Assembly (NCBI GenBank): GCA_964370315.1
Contig: CAYJIS010000025.1
Span: 1-25,402 of the forward strand
Length of the DNA: 25,402 nucleotides
Direction of reading: 5' to 3'
Source: CAYJFX01 sp964370315
Lineage (GTDB): Bacteria > Spirochaetota > Spirochaetia > Treponematales > Treponemataceae
The notes beneath the pieces are model-generated. The model saw only the letters and a program-made list of their open reading frames with translations, ran no database searches and had not been told where the DNA came from. Position numbers and translations under genes: made by a program. Positions within the stretch are counted from its first letter, which is position 1; every line of letters begins with the position of its first letter. Below, piece by piece: positions 1 to 7,640 of the stretch.

Positions 1-2
1 GC

Positions 3-710
3 GTTTACAAAGTAGGGGAATATATACCATCGCAAAGCGACTTGGCTGACGAATTTGAAGTTAGCATGATCACTATCAGGCAAGCTTTTAATGATCTATC
101 TAGTAAAGGAATAATTAACTCTCATAAAGGGAAGGGAACTATGATCGCAGAGGTTCCCTCCAGTTATGACGGGTTTCATACTGAAAAGGGCTTTACAGCT
201 GATAGTAAATTCTCTAAGTTTTGTCTGGATACGAAAGTTCTAAATATCACAAATTCTTATATGAATGATGAAATAAAGAAAATATTTTCGCTTTCTGATT
301 CAAACCCTATCTTAATTTCACGTCTTAGAATTCTAAATAATATTAAGGCCTCAGTTGAGTACTCCTACCTAAATCCAAATTTGCTAAAAGATACTGATTG
401 GGAAAATGAAATACAAGATAATATTTCTTTGTATGAATTTATAAAAAATAAATATGGATTCTCTATAGAAAGAGCAGAAGAAAAAATTCTAGCTGTTTTA
501 CCACCAAGGGAAGTGAAGGAGCTTTTAGACTTAAAACAAAATATCCCAATCTTCTTTATTAAACGGTTTGCATTTTTTTCGGGTCATTCTGAGCCTTTTG
601 AGTATTGTCAGTATTACCTTTTATCGGAGTATTATGGGAGTATTGAATACAATGCTCAAAACAAAGCAAACAACATTAATAGTTCCTTTGATTCCAAGTT
701 GCCTTTGTAA
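3..710 (+). CDS. GntR-family (HutC/UTRA) transcriptional regulator, 5'-truncated
   Basis: The gene enters from outside the window in the frame beginning at base 3; the first in-frame TTG at base 42 is internal to the DNA-binding domain and is not the true start. The visible 235 residues begin in the winged helix-turn-helix (PSQSDLADEFEVS, then a recognition helix with TIRQAF and a wing with SHKGKGT), which is typical of the GntR family. The remainder, about residues 60-225, has the UTRA ligand-binding pattern (a pair of ISRLRI/IKRFAF strands, a YEFIKNKYG helix and an EPFEYCQYY strand). HutC-type regulators usually respond to sugars, amino sugars or amino acids and repress a nearby operon. The regulated genes presumably lie upstream, outside the window. 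It is followed by a strong terminator. The family call is firm; the ligand is unknown. Confidence 0.88.
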   Translation, partial: VYKVGEYIPSQSDLADEFEVSMITIRQAFNDLSSKGIINSHKGKGTMIAEVPSSYDGFHTEKGFTADSKFSKFCLDTKVLNITNSYMNDEIKKIFSLSDSNPILISRLRILNNIKASVEYSYLNPNLLKDTDWENEIQDNISLYEFIKNKYGFSIERAEEKILAVLPPREVKELLDLKQNIPIFFIKRFAFFSGHSEPFEYCQYYLLSEYYGSIEYNAQNKANNINSSFDSKLPL

Positions 711-760
711 CCATAGAACTCATAGTGTGCAGTGTTGAGCCACTAGGTACTTGCCTAGAT

Positions 761-794
761 AAAAGGTGCGAGCTTTGTGCTTGCACCTTTTTTT
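761..794 (+). terminator. Rho-independent terminator after the truncated GntR gene
   Basis: A 13-bp stem (761-773 with 779-791, counting one G-T wobble) around a five-base loop is followed by a T run at 788-794. The core GGTGC/GCACC is at 765-769 and 783-787. On the minus strand the stem is followed by only four T, so it may also weakly stop the convergent gene, whose stop codon abuts it at 793. Confidence 0.88.
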
Positions 795-1338
795 ATGTAT
801 CTATCATAAAATAGTAAATTTTATTTGTGTCAGCGTCAAACAATGCCACGGTAAAATTGTAAGAATGTCTATTAAAAAGGTTTGAATCATCTGAAGTATC
901 TTGCCCCTCATCATTATTAAAATCTCTAAAAAAATAATATCCATTCTTTGTTCGTGGAAAAAGAGGCTCTCCATAATCGTCGCGCACAAGACTTTCAACA
1001 TAGCTTGTACCGTAATCCCTACCATACGTGGCTTTGTCTAAATTATCCGTAAAGGGTAGAGCTTTCCACTCTATGTTTTTTTCAATTTGATTGACGATAG
1101 ACTCTGTAGTATTATCTAAAGAAAGTATCCAAAATGCATGTCCATCTCCGAGTATATTTAATATTCCTCCGTATTGAATATCTTCATGCTCTATATTTGC
1201 AGACAGTATATTTATACCTAAATCTTCTGAAATATAAGACAATGTTTCCTTTTCTTTTTGCATGCGTGAGTAAGTATGAACTGATATAATTGCGATAATT
1301 ATCATACATACTAGTATTAGCTTTTTTGATATCTTCAT
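793..1338 (-). CDS. Membrane-anchored or secreted protein of unknown function
   Basis: The 181-residue protein begins with a short basic stretch and a single hydrophobic segment (about residues 6-20, LILVCMIIIAIISV), then an all-soluble domain, so it is probably anchored in the membrane with an extracytoplasmic domain, or secreted. The soluble part contains ILGDGHAFWIL (about 62-72), a GYYFFRD motif (about 133-139) and ends in a strand-rich NFTVALFDADTNKIYYFMIDT pattern. I do not recognise a named domain. The gene is monocistronic and convergent with the GntR gene. There is no Shine-Dalgarno site ahead of the ATG; instead a promoter places the transcription start at about the start codon. No function is assigned. 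Confidence 0.7.
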   Translation of the reverse strand: MKISKKLILVCMIIIAIISVHTYSRMQKEKETLSYISEDLGINILSANIEHEDIQYGGILNILGDGHAFWILSLDNTTESIVNQIEKNIEWKALPFTDNLDKATYGRDYGTSYVESLVRDDYGEPLFPRTKNGYYFFRDFNNDEGQDTSDDSNLFNRHSYNFTVALFDADTNKIYYFMIDT

Positions 1339-1344
1339 GCATTG

Positions 1345-1373
1345 TTTATAACATAAATTTACTAATCAAACAA
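1345..1373 (-). promoter_or_regulatory. Promoter of the 793-1338 minus-strand gene, possibly leaderless
   Basis: On the minus strand TTGTTT (1373-1368) and TATAAA (1350-1345) are separated by exactly 17 bp. The -10 element ends six bases before the ATG at 1338, so transcription would begin at or next to the start codon. No Shine-Dalgarno sequence is visible. Confidence 0.5.
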
Positions 1374-1711
1374 TAGTTACCATTCCCAAAAAAAAATTGA
1401 TGACTCGGGAAACGGCTTTAAAACCTTTTGTATTACAGTTTATCAAAATTCTTAGATTGTGTAACTATTCAAAAGATTGTCATGTATTTAAAGTAAAAAG
1501 CGTGCTGGAAAAAGATGGGTTTTAGAAAAGAAAAACCGTGTTTCGCAATTAAGGGTTTTGTCTTCCCTAATAAAACGTTAAATAAAGAAAGAAGAATTTT
1601 AAATTCTAAAACAACTGTTGAAATAAACATCACTTAAAAGCTATAAAAAATTACATTTGGTTACATAATTGCATGTTTATAAGACTGATATAGCAAATTA
1701 ATTTCTTTCTC

Positions 1712-1740
1712 TTGCAATTTCCCTAAAAAATTACTATAAT
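1712..1740 (+). promoter_or_regulatory. valS promoter
   Basis: TTGCAA (1712-1717) and a perfect TATAAT (1735-1740) lie 17 bp apart. The predicted start is near 1747, giving a leader of only about 16 bases that contains the GAGAGG ribosome-binding site (1752-1757) before ATG 1763. Confidence 0.8.
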
Positions 1741-1762
1741 ACTTCAAAACAGAGAGGAAAAG

Positions 1763-4423
1763 ATGAAAGCAATTGAATTAGAAAAAGTTTATAATCCAAA
1801 AGATTTTGAAGATAGACTATATAGAGAGTGGGAAGATAAAGGCTGCTTTAAACCAGAATCTTCCGATAATGGCGATAAAAGTCAACAAACATTTACTGTT
1901 GTAATTCCACCTCCAAACGTAACGGGCGTTTTACATGCAGGGCATGCATTAAATAATACACTACAAGATATTGTGGTTCGCTACCACAGGATGAAAGGTG
2001 ATAAAACACTTTGGGTACCTGGTACAGATCATGCAGGTATTGCCACCCAAAATGTTGTGGAAAGAAAACTAAAAGCCGAAGGGACAAGTCGCCGCGAACT
2101 AGGTAGAGACGAATTCTTACAACGTACATGGAAAGTGAAAGAAGAACATCACGCAATTATCACTGAACAACTTAAAAAACTCGGTGCATCTGTTGATTGG
2201 GATAGAGAACGATTTACTATGGATGAGGGTTTATCAAAAGCTGTAAGAGATGTATTCGTTACTCTATATGAACGAGGCCTTATTTATAGAGGAAAATATC
2301 TTGTAAACTGGTGTACATCTTGTGGAACTGCTCTTGCTGATGATGAAGTGGATCATACTGATAAAGATGGTTTTATGTATCATATTTATTATGAAGTAGA
2401 AGATGGCACAAAGTTAGAAGTTGCAACTACTAGACCAGAGACCCTTTTAGGTGATACTGCAGTTGCGGTTCATCCAGAAGACGATAGATACAAACACTTA
2501 ATTGGAAAAAATGTAAAACTTCCTCTAACTGAAAAATTAATTCCAATTATTGCAGATACCTATGTAGAAAGAGACTTTGGTACGGGTGTCGTAAAAATTA
2601 CTCCTGGGCACGATAATAATGACTGGGAAGTAGGGAAGAGACACGATTTACCAGTTATTAACATTCTGACTCCAGACGGAAAACTTAATGAAGAAGTACC
2701 CGCAAAATATCAAGGCTTAAATACAAAAGAAGCTAGAAAAGCTGTAATTGCAGACCTTACAGAACAAGGTCTTTATAAAGAAGAAAAAAAAATAAACCAT
2801 TCAGTTGGACATTGTTATAGATGTGACACTGTAGTTGAACCATATTTAAGTGAGCAATGGTTTGTAAAAATGAAACCATTGGCAGAAAAAGCAGTAAAAG
2901 CTTGGAAGCAAGGAGAAATAATTTTTTATCCAAAAAAATGGGAAAATACCTATTCACACTGGATGGAAAATATTAGAGACTGGTGTATAAGTCGCCAACT
3001 ATGGTGGGGGCACAGAATACCCGTTTGGTACTGTGAAACTTGTGGTGAAATGACAGTATCTAGGGATGATATAACTACTTGTCCAAAATGCGGCGCAACA
3101 GGTGATAAACTTACACAAGATAACGACGTATTAGACACATGGTTTTCAAGTTGGCTTTGGCCATTTTCAACACTCGGTTGGCCTGAAAATACTATCGACT
3201 TACAAACATTTTACCCAACAACGGCACTTATTACTGCCTACGATATTATATTCTTTTGGGTAAGCAGAATGATTATGGCAGGATTAGAGTTTACAGGGCA
3301 AGTACCGTTTAAAGATATTTATATACATGGTCTTCTTCGAGATAAAAAAGGCCGTAAAATGAGTAAATCACTTGGTAACGGTATTGATCCACTTGAAATA
3401 ATTGATGAGTTTGGTGCAGACTCATTAAAGTTTTCATTAGCCTTTATGTGTGCGCAAGGACAAGACATCTTATTGGATAAAGAAACATTTAAAATGGGAA
3501 GTCGTTTTGCAAATAAAATATGGAATGCTAGCCGATACATTCTTGGAAACCTTGAAGGCAGAAATATTGTACCAATTTCTCAAGGTGATTTAACTGAACT
3601 TGATAAATGGATTTATGGTCGACTAAATAATGCCGTAGAACTTACACGAAATGCACTAGAAAATTATCGTTATAATGATGGTGCAGCTGCTGTATACGAG
3701 TTCTTTTGGAATGATTTTTGTGACTGGTATGTTGAAGGAACAAAGCTTTCATTTCGAACAGATGATGATAACGAAAAAGACAGAGCTATTTCAGTGTTAT
3801 TACATGTGCTAGAAGAAAGTATGCGCCTGTTGCATCCGTATCTTTCTTTTGTAACAGAAGAGATCTATTCAAAGCTTCCTAAAAAAGAGTTAAAAACTTT
3901 TGAAGGTATGCTAATAAATGCTCCATACCCAATTGTGGAAACATGGCGAAAAGATGAAGTAATTGAAAAACGCTTTAATGTCCTACAAGATTTAATTCGA
4001 CAAATTCGCTCTCTTAGAATAGAATGCGGTATTGCTCCTGATGTAAAACTCGACATTGCACTTTTAATTACTCCCTTATCACCAGCGGAAGTTTGTAATG
4101 AAAAAGTTGATTTAATTAAACTCTTAGCAGGTGTTAAACAAATTCAATTTGTTGATTCTAGTCCTGAAAAGGCAATTGGTACTGTAGGTGAGGGTTTTGA
4201 AGCATTTATTCTTATGAGTGAAAATATTGATATTAATCAATTAAAAAGTCACTTTACAAAAGAGATTGAAAAAGAGAGAGTGTTTTGTGAAAAAGTTGAA
4301 GCAAAATTAAACGGAAATTTTGCTAAAAATGCACCAGCCGATGTCGTAGAAGCAGAAAAAGAAAAACTCACTAGTGTACAAAGGCGTCTTGATAAGTTAA
4401 CATCTTATATAAAAAATCTGTAA
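1763..4423 (+). CDS. valS: Valyl-tRNA synthetase
   Basis: This cytoplasmic class I synthetase charges tRNA-Val with valine. The 886-residue length matches the bacterial family. The nucleotide-binding HIGH motif appears as HAGH (58-61) within PPPNVTGVLHAGHA, and the KMSKS motif is intact (532-536). Between them the CP1 editing domain is recognisable from TTRPETLLGDTAVAVHP (about 223-239) and a conserved Asp in the PGHDNNDWEVG loop; this domain hydrolyses mischarged Thr-tRNA. The tRNA-binding anticodon domain follows, and the last roughly 70 residues form the charged coiled-coil arm usual in ValS. It has its own promoter, and a small HD-domain gene begins 40 bases after its stop, probably co-transcribed. 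Nothing looks truncated. Confidence 0.98.
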   Translation: MKAIELEKVYNPKDFEDRLYREWEDKGCFKPESSDNGDKSQQTFTVVIPPPNVTGVLHAGHALNNTLQDIVVRYHRMKGDKTLWVPGTDHAGIATQNVVERKLKAEGTSRRELGRDEFLQRTWKVKEEHHAIITEQLKKLGASVDWDRERFTMDEGLSKAVRDVFVTLYERGLIYRGKYLVNWCTSCGTALADDEVDHTDKDGFMYHIYYEVEDGTKLEVATTRPETLLGDTAVAVHPEDDRYKHLIGKNVKLPLTEKLIPIIADTYVERDFGTGVVKITPGHDNNDWEVGKRHDLPVINILTPDGKLNEEVPAKYQGLNTKEARKAVIADLTEQGLYKEEKKINHSVGHCYRCDTVVEPYLSEQWFVKMKPLAEKAVKAWKQGEIIFYPKKWENTYSHWMENIRDWCISRQLWWGHRIPVWYCETCGEMTVSRDDITTCPKCGATGDKLTQDNDVLDTWFSSWLWPFSTLGWPENTIDLQTFYPTTALITAYDIIFFWVSRMIMAGLEFTGQVPFKDIYIHGLLRDKKGRKMSKSLGNGIDPLEIIDEFGADSLKFSLAFMCAQGQDILLDKETFKMGSRFANKIWNASRYILGNLEGRNIVPISQGDLTELDKWIYGRLNNAVELTRNALENYRYNDGAAAVYEFFWNDFCDWYVEGTKLSFRTDDDNEKDRAISVLLHVLEESMRLLHPYLSFVTEEIYSKLPKKELKTFEGMLINAPYPIVETWRKDEVIEKRFNVLQDLIRQIRSLRIECGIAPDVKLDIALLITPLSPAEVCNEKVDLIKLLAGVKQIQFVDSSPEKAIGTVGEGFEAFILMSENIDINQLKSHFTKEIEKERVFCEKVEAKLNGNFAKNAPADVVEAEKEKLTSVQRRLDKLTSYIKNL

Positions 4424-4463
4424 CTAATTGAATAGTTAGTGGTTTATGTTTTAGGGCAAAGTT

Positions 4464-5072
4464 ATGAGAATTAAAAAAATAGAAGAAATGAACAATCAAT
4501 CAATGCTCGAACTCAAAAAAATTGGGTTAGCCCCGTATATGCAACTTGCAACTGCATTAATCGGCAAGCTGCGATTTTCTGGTGGTAATATGTTTAGGCA
4601 CCAAATTGATACATTAGGTATTCTCGTAGACTATGGCTATATAGATTCTGTTTTATTAAAAGCATCATGCATTCATGATTTAGTTGAAGATATACCAAAC
4701 TTTGATACTCAGCTTATTATAGATGTAGAGCCTGAAGCAAAAGAAGTGTTGGATTTAGTACTTGAAGTAAGTAAAAAAGAAGGGCAATTAAAGAGTGATT
4801 ATCTTCGTGGTATTATTGAAAATGGAAGTGAAAAGGCAAAAATCTTAAAATGTGCCGATAGGATTAGTAATATGATAAGTTTAGGATTTGCTTCAAGACT
4901 TGAGTTTATTGAACGTTATTGTGATGAAACAGAGTTTTATATTTTTCCTATTGCACTTGAAGTTGATTATAATATGTATCAAGAGCTCATTTCTCTTGTT
5001 ATAACTCGCCGACAATATCTTGAAGAAACCGGTTATTTTGAAAAAAAATGTAATATTGTAAATCAAGCATAA
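4464..5072 (+). CDS. Stand-alone HD-domain protein, probable small alarmone ((p)ppGpp) hydrolase
   Basis: The 202-residue protein carries the hydrolase half of the RelA/SpoT family and nothing else. Visible motifs in order: R45-H46 (FRHQIDTLGIL), H71-D72 (IHDLVEDIP), E75-D76, a VSKK stretch at about 102-105 where RSH proteins have GVTK, and KCADRISNM (129-137) matching the KLADRLHNM motif that supplies the metal-binding Asp. In RSH enzymes these residues bind Mn2+ and remove pyrophosphate from (p)ppGpp. There is no synthetase, TGS or ACT domain, so by analogy with MESH1-type small alarmone hydrolases it would only degrade alarmone. It sits 40 bases behind valS with no clear terminator between. 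A phosphohydrolase for another nucleotide is the main alternative. The ATG at 4464 has a modest AGGG site eight bases upstream. Confidence 0.78.
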   Translation: MRIKKIEEMNNQSMLELKKIGLAPYMQLATALIGKLRFSGGNMFRHQIDTLGILVDYGYIDSVLLKASCIHDLVEDIPNFDTQLIIDVEPEAKEVLDLVLEVSKKEGQLKSDYLRGIIENGSEKAKILKCADRISNMISLGFASRLEFIERYCDETEFYIFPIALEVDYNMYQELISLVITRRQYLEETGYFEKKCNIVNQA

Positions 5073-5102
5073 ATAATTTTGTATTGTATTCAAATGCAAA
5101 GT

Positions 5103-5144
5103 AAAAAAAGCTTTTACATTATAAAAAATGTAAAAGCTTTTTTT
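5103..5144. terminator. Symmetric bidirectional terminator
   Basis: A perfect 18-bp inverted repeat (5103-5120 with 5127-5144) with a six-base loop has an A tract at its 5' end and a T tract at its 3' end. It therefore works in both directions, ending the valS unit and the convergent minus-strand gene at 5164-5613. Confidence 0.92.
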
Positions 5145-5163
5145 GAATTATTACTATTATTTA

Positions 5164-5613
5164 TTATAGTACTTCGTCTATATTAATAATAATGCTTGTT
5201 CCATCTTGATAAAATGCATCGATTTTGTGTTCGATACCTTTTGAGTTTAGATTGGAATCAATTTCAAGGTCTGTTAATATTTGTGCCATTGAAGAAATTA
5301 ATTCACTATCTATTTTTTGTTTTTCAACGGGAATACTTGTGGTAGCACCAGTAATATAGGTTTCAAAATTTGCATTTATGAATTGAGAAACAAAGCCATG
5401 TGAGTGCTCATCTCTTTTTCCATTATTTACTCTGTACATTAAAGCTTCCAATACTTCAGAGTCTTTTACAGAGTCGATTGGTTGTGCGTCGTTAAGAATT
5501 TCAATTTTAGTTACGATATAATTTTCACTAGTATTACGGTCGATTCCAAATAGTACAACTCCTAGAATTCCTAAAACGCATATAACGCTGATTGTTGACA
5601 AAATTTTTTTCAT
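5164..5613 (-). CDS. Small exported or membrane-anchored protein of unknown function
   Basis: The 149-residue protein starts with MKKILS and a hydrophobic helix (about residues 5-23), consistent with a signal peptide or a membrane anchor with most of the chain outside. There is no lipobox Cys. The rest is a soluble domain rich in Asp, Glu, Ile and Ser without a motif I recognise. The start is well supported by a GGAGAGG Shine-Dalgarno site just upstream on the minus strand. It has its own promoter, next to a perfect 18-bp palindrome, so it may be individually regulated. It is convergent with the HD-domain gene. No function assigned. Confidence 0.75.
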   Translation of the reverse strand: MKKILSTISVICVLGILGVVLFGIDRNTSENYIVTKIEILNDAQPIDSVKDSEVLEALMYRVNNGKRDEHSHGFVSQFINANFETYITGATTSIPVEKQKIDSELISSMAQILTDLEIDSNLNSKGIEHKIDAFYQDGTSIIINIDEVL

Positions 5614-5638
5614 TTCCTCTCCAAAAATAATTTAATCA

Positions 5639-5667
5639 ATAATACTATCTATACAAAATGCCGTCAT
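5639..5667 (-). promoter_or_regulatory. Putative promoter of the 5164-5613 gene
   Basis: On the minus strand ATGACG (5667-5662) and TATTAT (5644-5639) are 17 bp apart, about 25 bases upstream of the start codon. The -35 box is imperfect, and its first two bases overlap the palindrome at 5666-5683. Confidence 0.45.
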
Positions 5668-5683
5668 GTGCCATTTGGCACAT
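5666..5683. promoter_or_regulatory. Perfect 18-bp palindrome, candidate operator
   Basis: ATGTGCCATTTGGCACAT is a perfect 8-2-8 inverted repeat. It touches the -35 box of the minus-strand promoter and lies about 160 bp from the ilvC promoter, so the minus-strand gene is the likelier target. It has no adjoining T tract in either direction (the nearest T run begins at 5691, after a gap), so it is not an ordinary terminator. The cognate protein is unknown. Confidence 0.5.
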
Positions 5684-5797
5684 TGCACAGTTTTTTTTTA
5701 TTTTACGTTAAAAGACTTAATTCTTACTACTTTATATGTTCTATATTAATTACAGGTTTAACTGTCTTAATTTTTCAATTATTTGTAATATTTAAAA

Positions 5798-5828
5798 AAA
5801 ATTAAAAAATGCAGTATTTTTTAATTTT
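5798..5828. repeat. A/T-only 13-bp inverted repeat upstream of the ilvC promoter
   Basis: Two perfect complementary 13-base arms (5798-5810 and 5816-5828), made only of A and T, flank the loop GCAGT. The repeat ends 14 bases before the ilvC -35 box. It could act as an upstream promoter element, a curved segment or a binding site; being weakly stable as RNA it is a poor terminator. Confidence 0.5.
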
Positions 5829-5842
5829 AGGCTATTTTCCTC

Positions 5843-5871
5843 TTTACCATTTATTTTATTTTAGGTACAAT
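5843..5871 (+). promoter_or_regulatory. ilvC promoter
   Basis: TTTACC (5843-5848) and TACAAT (5866-5871) are 17 bp apart. The start would be near 5878, leaving a leader of about 35 bases with AAGAGGA (5897-5903) as the ribosome-binding site. No leader peptide or attenuator is visible. Confidence 0.6.
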
Positions 5872-5912
5872 ATCTGTATTAATAATTATAGTAGATAAGA
5901 GGATACAAAGCC

Positions 5913-7397
5913 ATGAAAAAAGAAAATTATTTTAACGCAATACCATGGAGAGAAGCTTTGCTACAACTTGGGCAATGTCGTTTTATGGATAGAAACGAAT
6001 TTGATGACGGTTGCAAAGCCTTACAAGGTAAAAAAATTGTTATTGTTGGCTGTGGAGCGCAAGGTTTAAACCAAGGCTTGAACTTACGAGACTCAGGTTT
6101 AGATGTAAGTTATGCACTTCGAAAAGAAGCTATTACAGAAAAAAGAGCAAGCTGGAAAAATGCTTGCGAAAATGGCTTTACCGTTGGCACGTATGAAGAG
6201 CTGATTCCAAGTGCAGATGTTGTAGGTAATCTTACACCAGATAAGCAACACACTAATGTTATAGAAGGTATTATGCCGTTAATGAAAAAAGGCTCAACAT
6301 TGTGGTATAGCCATGGTTTTAATATTGTAGAAGAAGGTATGAAAATACGTAGCGATATTACTGTTGTCATGATGGCACCAAAGGGCCCAGGATCAGAAGT
6401 TCGTGTTGAGTATTCAAGAGGATTTGGTATACCAACCCTAATTGCTGTTCATCCAGAAAATGATGCAGAAGGAAAAGGTTGGTCAATTGCAAAAGCTTTA
6501 GCAGTTGGTACTGGAGGGAGCAAGGCAGGTGTTCTTGAGTCTTCATTTGTTGCAGAAGTTAAATCTGATCTTATGGGTGAGCAAACTATTCTTTGTGGTA
6601 TGCTTCAAACAGGATCTATTCTTTGTTTTAATAAAATGGTTGAAAAAGGACTTGAAAAAGGATATGTTTCAAAGTTTATTCAATATGGCTGGGAAACAAT
6701 AACAGAGGCCCTTAAGTGGGGTGGGATAACAGGAATGATGGACCGCCTTTCAAATCCTGCTAAGCTTAAGGCATTTGAACTTTCTAAAGAACTTAAAACA
6801 ATTATGGCTCCATTATACCAAAAACACCAAGATGATATTATTTCTGGTCACTTTAGTAAAACAATGATGGAAGACTGGGACGCTAATGATAAAAATCTAT
6901 TAATGTGGAGAGAAGAGACTGGACAAACAGACTTTGAAAAAACTCCTGCAGGCGAAGTGGAAATAACTGAACAAGAATATTTTGATAAAGGCATTTTGAT
7001 GGTTGCAATGGTAAAGGCTGGTGTAGAATTAGCATTTGAAACTATGACAGATGCTGGAATAAAAGCAGAAAGCGCCTATTATGAAAGCTTACATGAAACT
7101 CCTCTTATTGCAAATCTTATAAGCCGCAAAAAGTTATATGAAATGAACAAGGTTATTTCAGACACAGCAGAATATGGTTGTTATTTATTCGACAATGCTT
7201 GCCGTCCCCTTTTAAATGATTTTATGAAAAATGTTGATACAGATATTATTGGTAAAGGTCTTGACAGTAAAGATGCTTCTGTATCAAATGCGCAGTTAGT
7301 TGCAGTAAACGAAGAAATTAGAAATCATCCAGTAGAAATTGTTGGAAAAAAATTGCGTGGTTATATGACAGCAATGAAAGCAGTTGTTTTTAACTAA
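5913..7397 (+). CDS. ilvC: Ketol-acid reductoisomerase, class II (long form)
   Basis: It catalyses the second common step of branched-chain amino acid synthesis: Mg2+-dependent alkyl migration and NADPH reduction of 2-acetolactate or 2-aceto-2-hydroxybutyrate. At 494 residues it is the long class II type with a duplicated C-terminal knotted domain, like the 491-residue enterobacterial enzyme; class I enzymes are about 330 residues. The Rossmann motif is at about residues 43-53 (VIVGCGAQGLN), followed by SYALRKEAITEKRASW, whose basic and Ser residues in class II enzymes contact the NADPH phosphate. Similarity to the enterobacterial protein continues through ESSFVAEVKSDLMGEQTILCG, AELAF-type helices and the C-terminal KKLRGYMTAMK. 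It stands alone with its own promoter and terminator; ilvB, ilvN and ilvD are not adjacent. The call is secure. Confidence 0.97.
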   Translation: MKKENYFNAIPWREALLQLGQCRFMDRNEFDDGCKALQGKKIVIVGCGAQGLNQGLNLRDSGLDVSYALRKEAITEKRASWKNACENGFTVGTYEELIPSADVVGNLTPDKQHTNVIEGIMPLMKKGSTLWYSHGFNIVEEGMKIRSDITVVMMAPKGPGSEVRVEYSRGFGIPTLIAVHPENDAEGKGWSIAKALAVGTGGSKAGVLESSFVAEVKSDLMGEQTILCGMLQTGSILCFNKMVEKGLEKGYVSKFIQYGWETITEALKWGGITGMMDRLSNPAKLKAFELSKELKTIMAPLYQKHQDDIISGHFSKTMMEDWDANDKNLLMWREETGQTDFEKTPAGEVEITEQEYFDKGILMVAMVKAGVELAFETMTDAGIKAESAYYESLHETPLIANLISRKKLYEMNKVISDTAEYGCYLFDNACRPLLNDFMKNVDTDIIGKGLDSKDASVSNAQLVAVNEEIRNHPVEIVGKKLRGYMTAMKAVVFN

Positions 7398-7434
7398 TGC
7401 ATAATTAACAATTATTTAATCACATGTGTTTAAC

Positions 7435-7495
7435 CAGCACATAGGTAAGTGATTTATGTCAGCACATAGGTAAGCCAGTATATAATATAGGTAAG
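7435..7495. repeat. Short tandem repeat around the ilvC terminator
   Basis: CAGCACATAGGTAAG occurs twice (7435-7449 and 7460-7474, a 25-base period), with a third partial copy ATAGGTAAG at 7487-7495. The last copies contribute to the terminator hairpin, so the array may have arisen by local duplication of that stem. Confidence 0.6.
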
Positions 7496-7510
7496 CCTAT
7501 GTGTTTTTTT
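7463..7510 (+). terminator. Rho-independent terminator of ilvC
   Basis: CACATAGG (7463-7470) pairs with CCTATGTG (7496-7503), which is followed directly by seven T (7504-7510). A shorter alternative hairpin, ATAGG-TAAG-CCTAT (7487-7500), sits inside it, so two mutually exclusive folds are possible. Confidence 0.72.
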
Positions 7511-7625
7511 AATCCCTTTTGTTTTGATGGTTGTCGTAAGAATCCTTATAATTTAAAAAAACTATACATTGTACATTATTAATTATAAATTAGTAACTAT
7601 CCCACTAGCTTTATTCACTTTTTCG

Positions 7626-7634
7626 TGGTATATT
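7626..7634 (+). promoter_or_regulatory. Extended -10 promoter of the macrodomain-sirtuin operon, possibly leaderless
   Basis: TGGTATATT (7626-7634) fits an extended -10 element (TGN followed by TATATT); no good -35 box lies at the right distance. Transcription would start about seven bases later, at the ATG at 7641. No Shine-Dalgarno sequence precedes that ATG, which supports a leaderless message. Confidence 0.42.
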
Positions 7635-7640
7635 TAAAGC

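Larger units (their letters stand above)
1339..1762. other. Intergenic region between divergent genes, no gene recognised
   Basis: This AT-rich stretch of about 420 bases separates the minus-strand hypothetical gene from valS. It holds the minus-strand promoter at 1345-1373 and the valS promoter at 1712-1740. I looked for a T-box leader ahead of valS and saw neither the T-box consensus nor a terminator/antiterminator pair; the transcribed valS leader is too short for one. A 40-codon open frame at 1515-1637 has poor coding character and is not called. Confidence 0.6.

Noticed and set aside
42..710. Complete GntR gene starting at TTG 42
   Set aside because: The frame is open back to the window edge, and the residues before base 42 are part of the conserved DNA-binding domain, so the gene is truncated.
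1515..1637. 40-codon open frame upstream of valS
   Set aside because: Weak ribosome-binding site, no promoter of its own, no recognisable motif; likely chance.
1640..1762. T-box leader for valS
   Set aside because: No T-box consensus and no terminator/antiterminator pair; the promoter leaves a leader of only about 16 bases.
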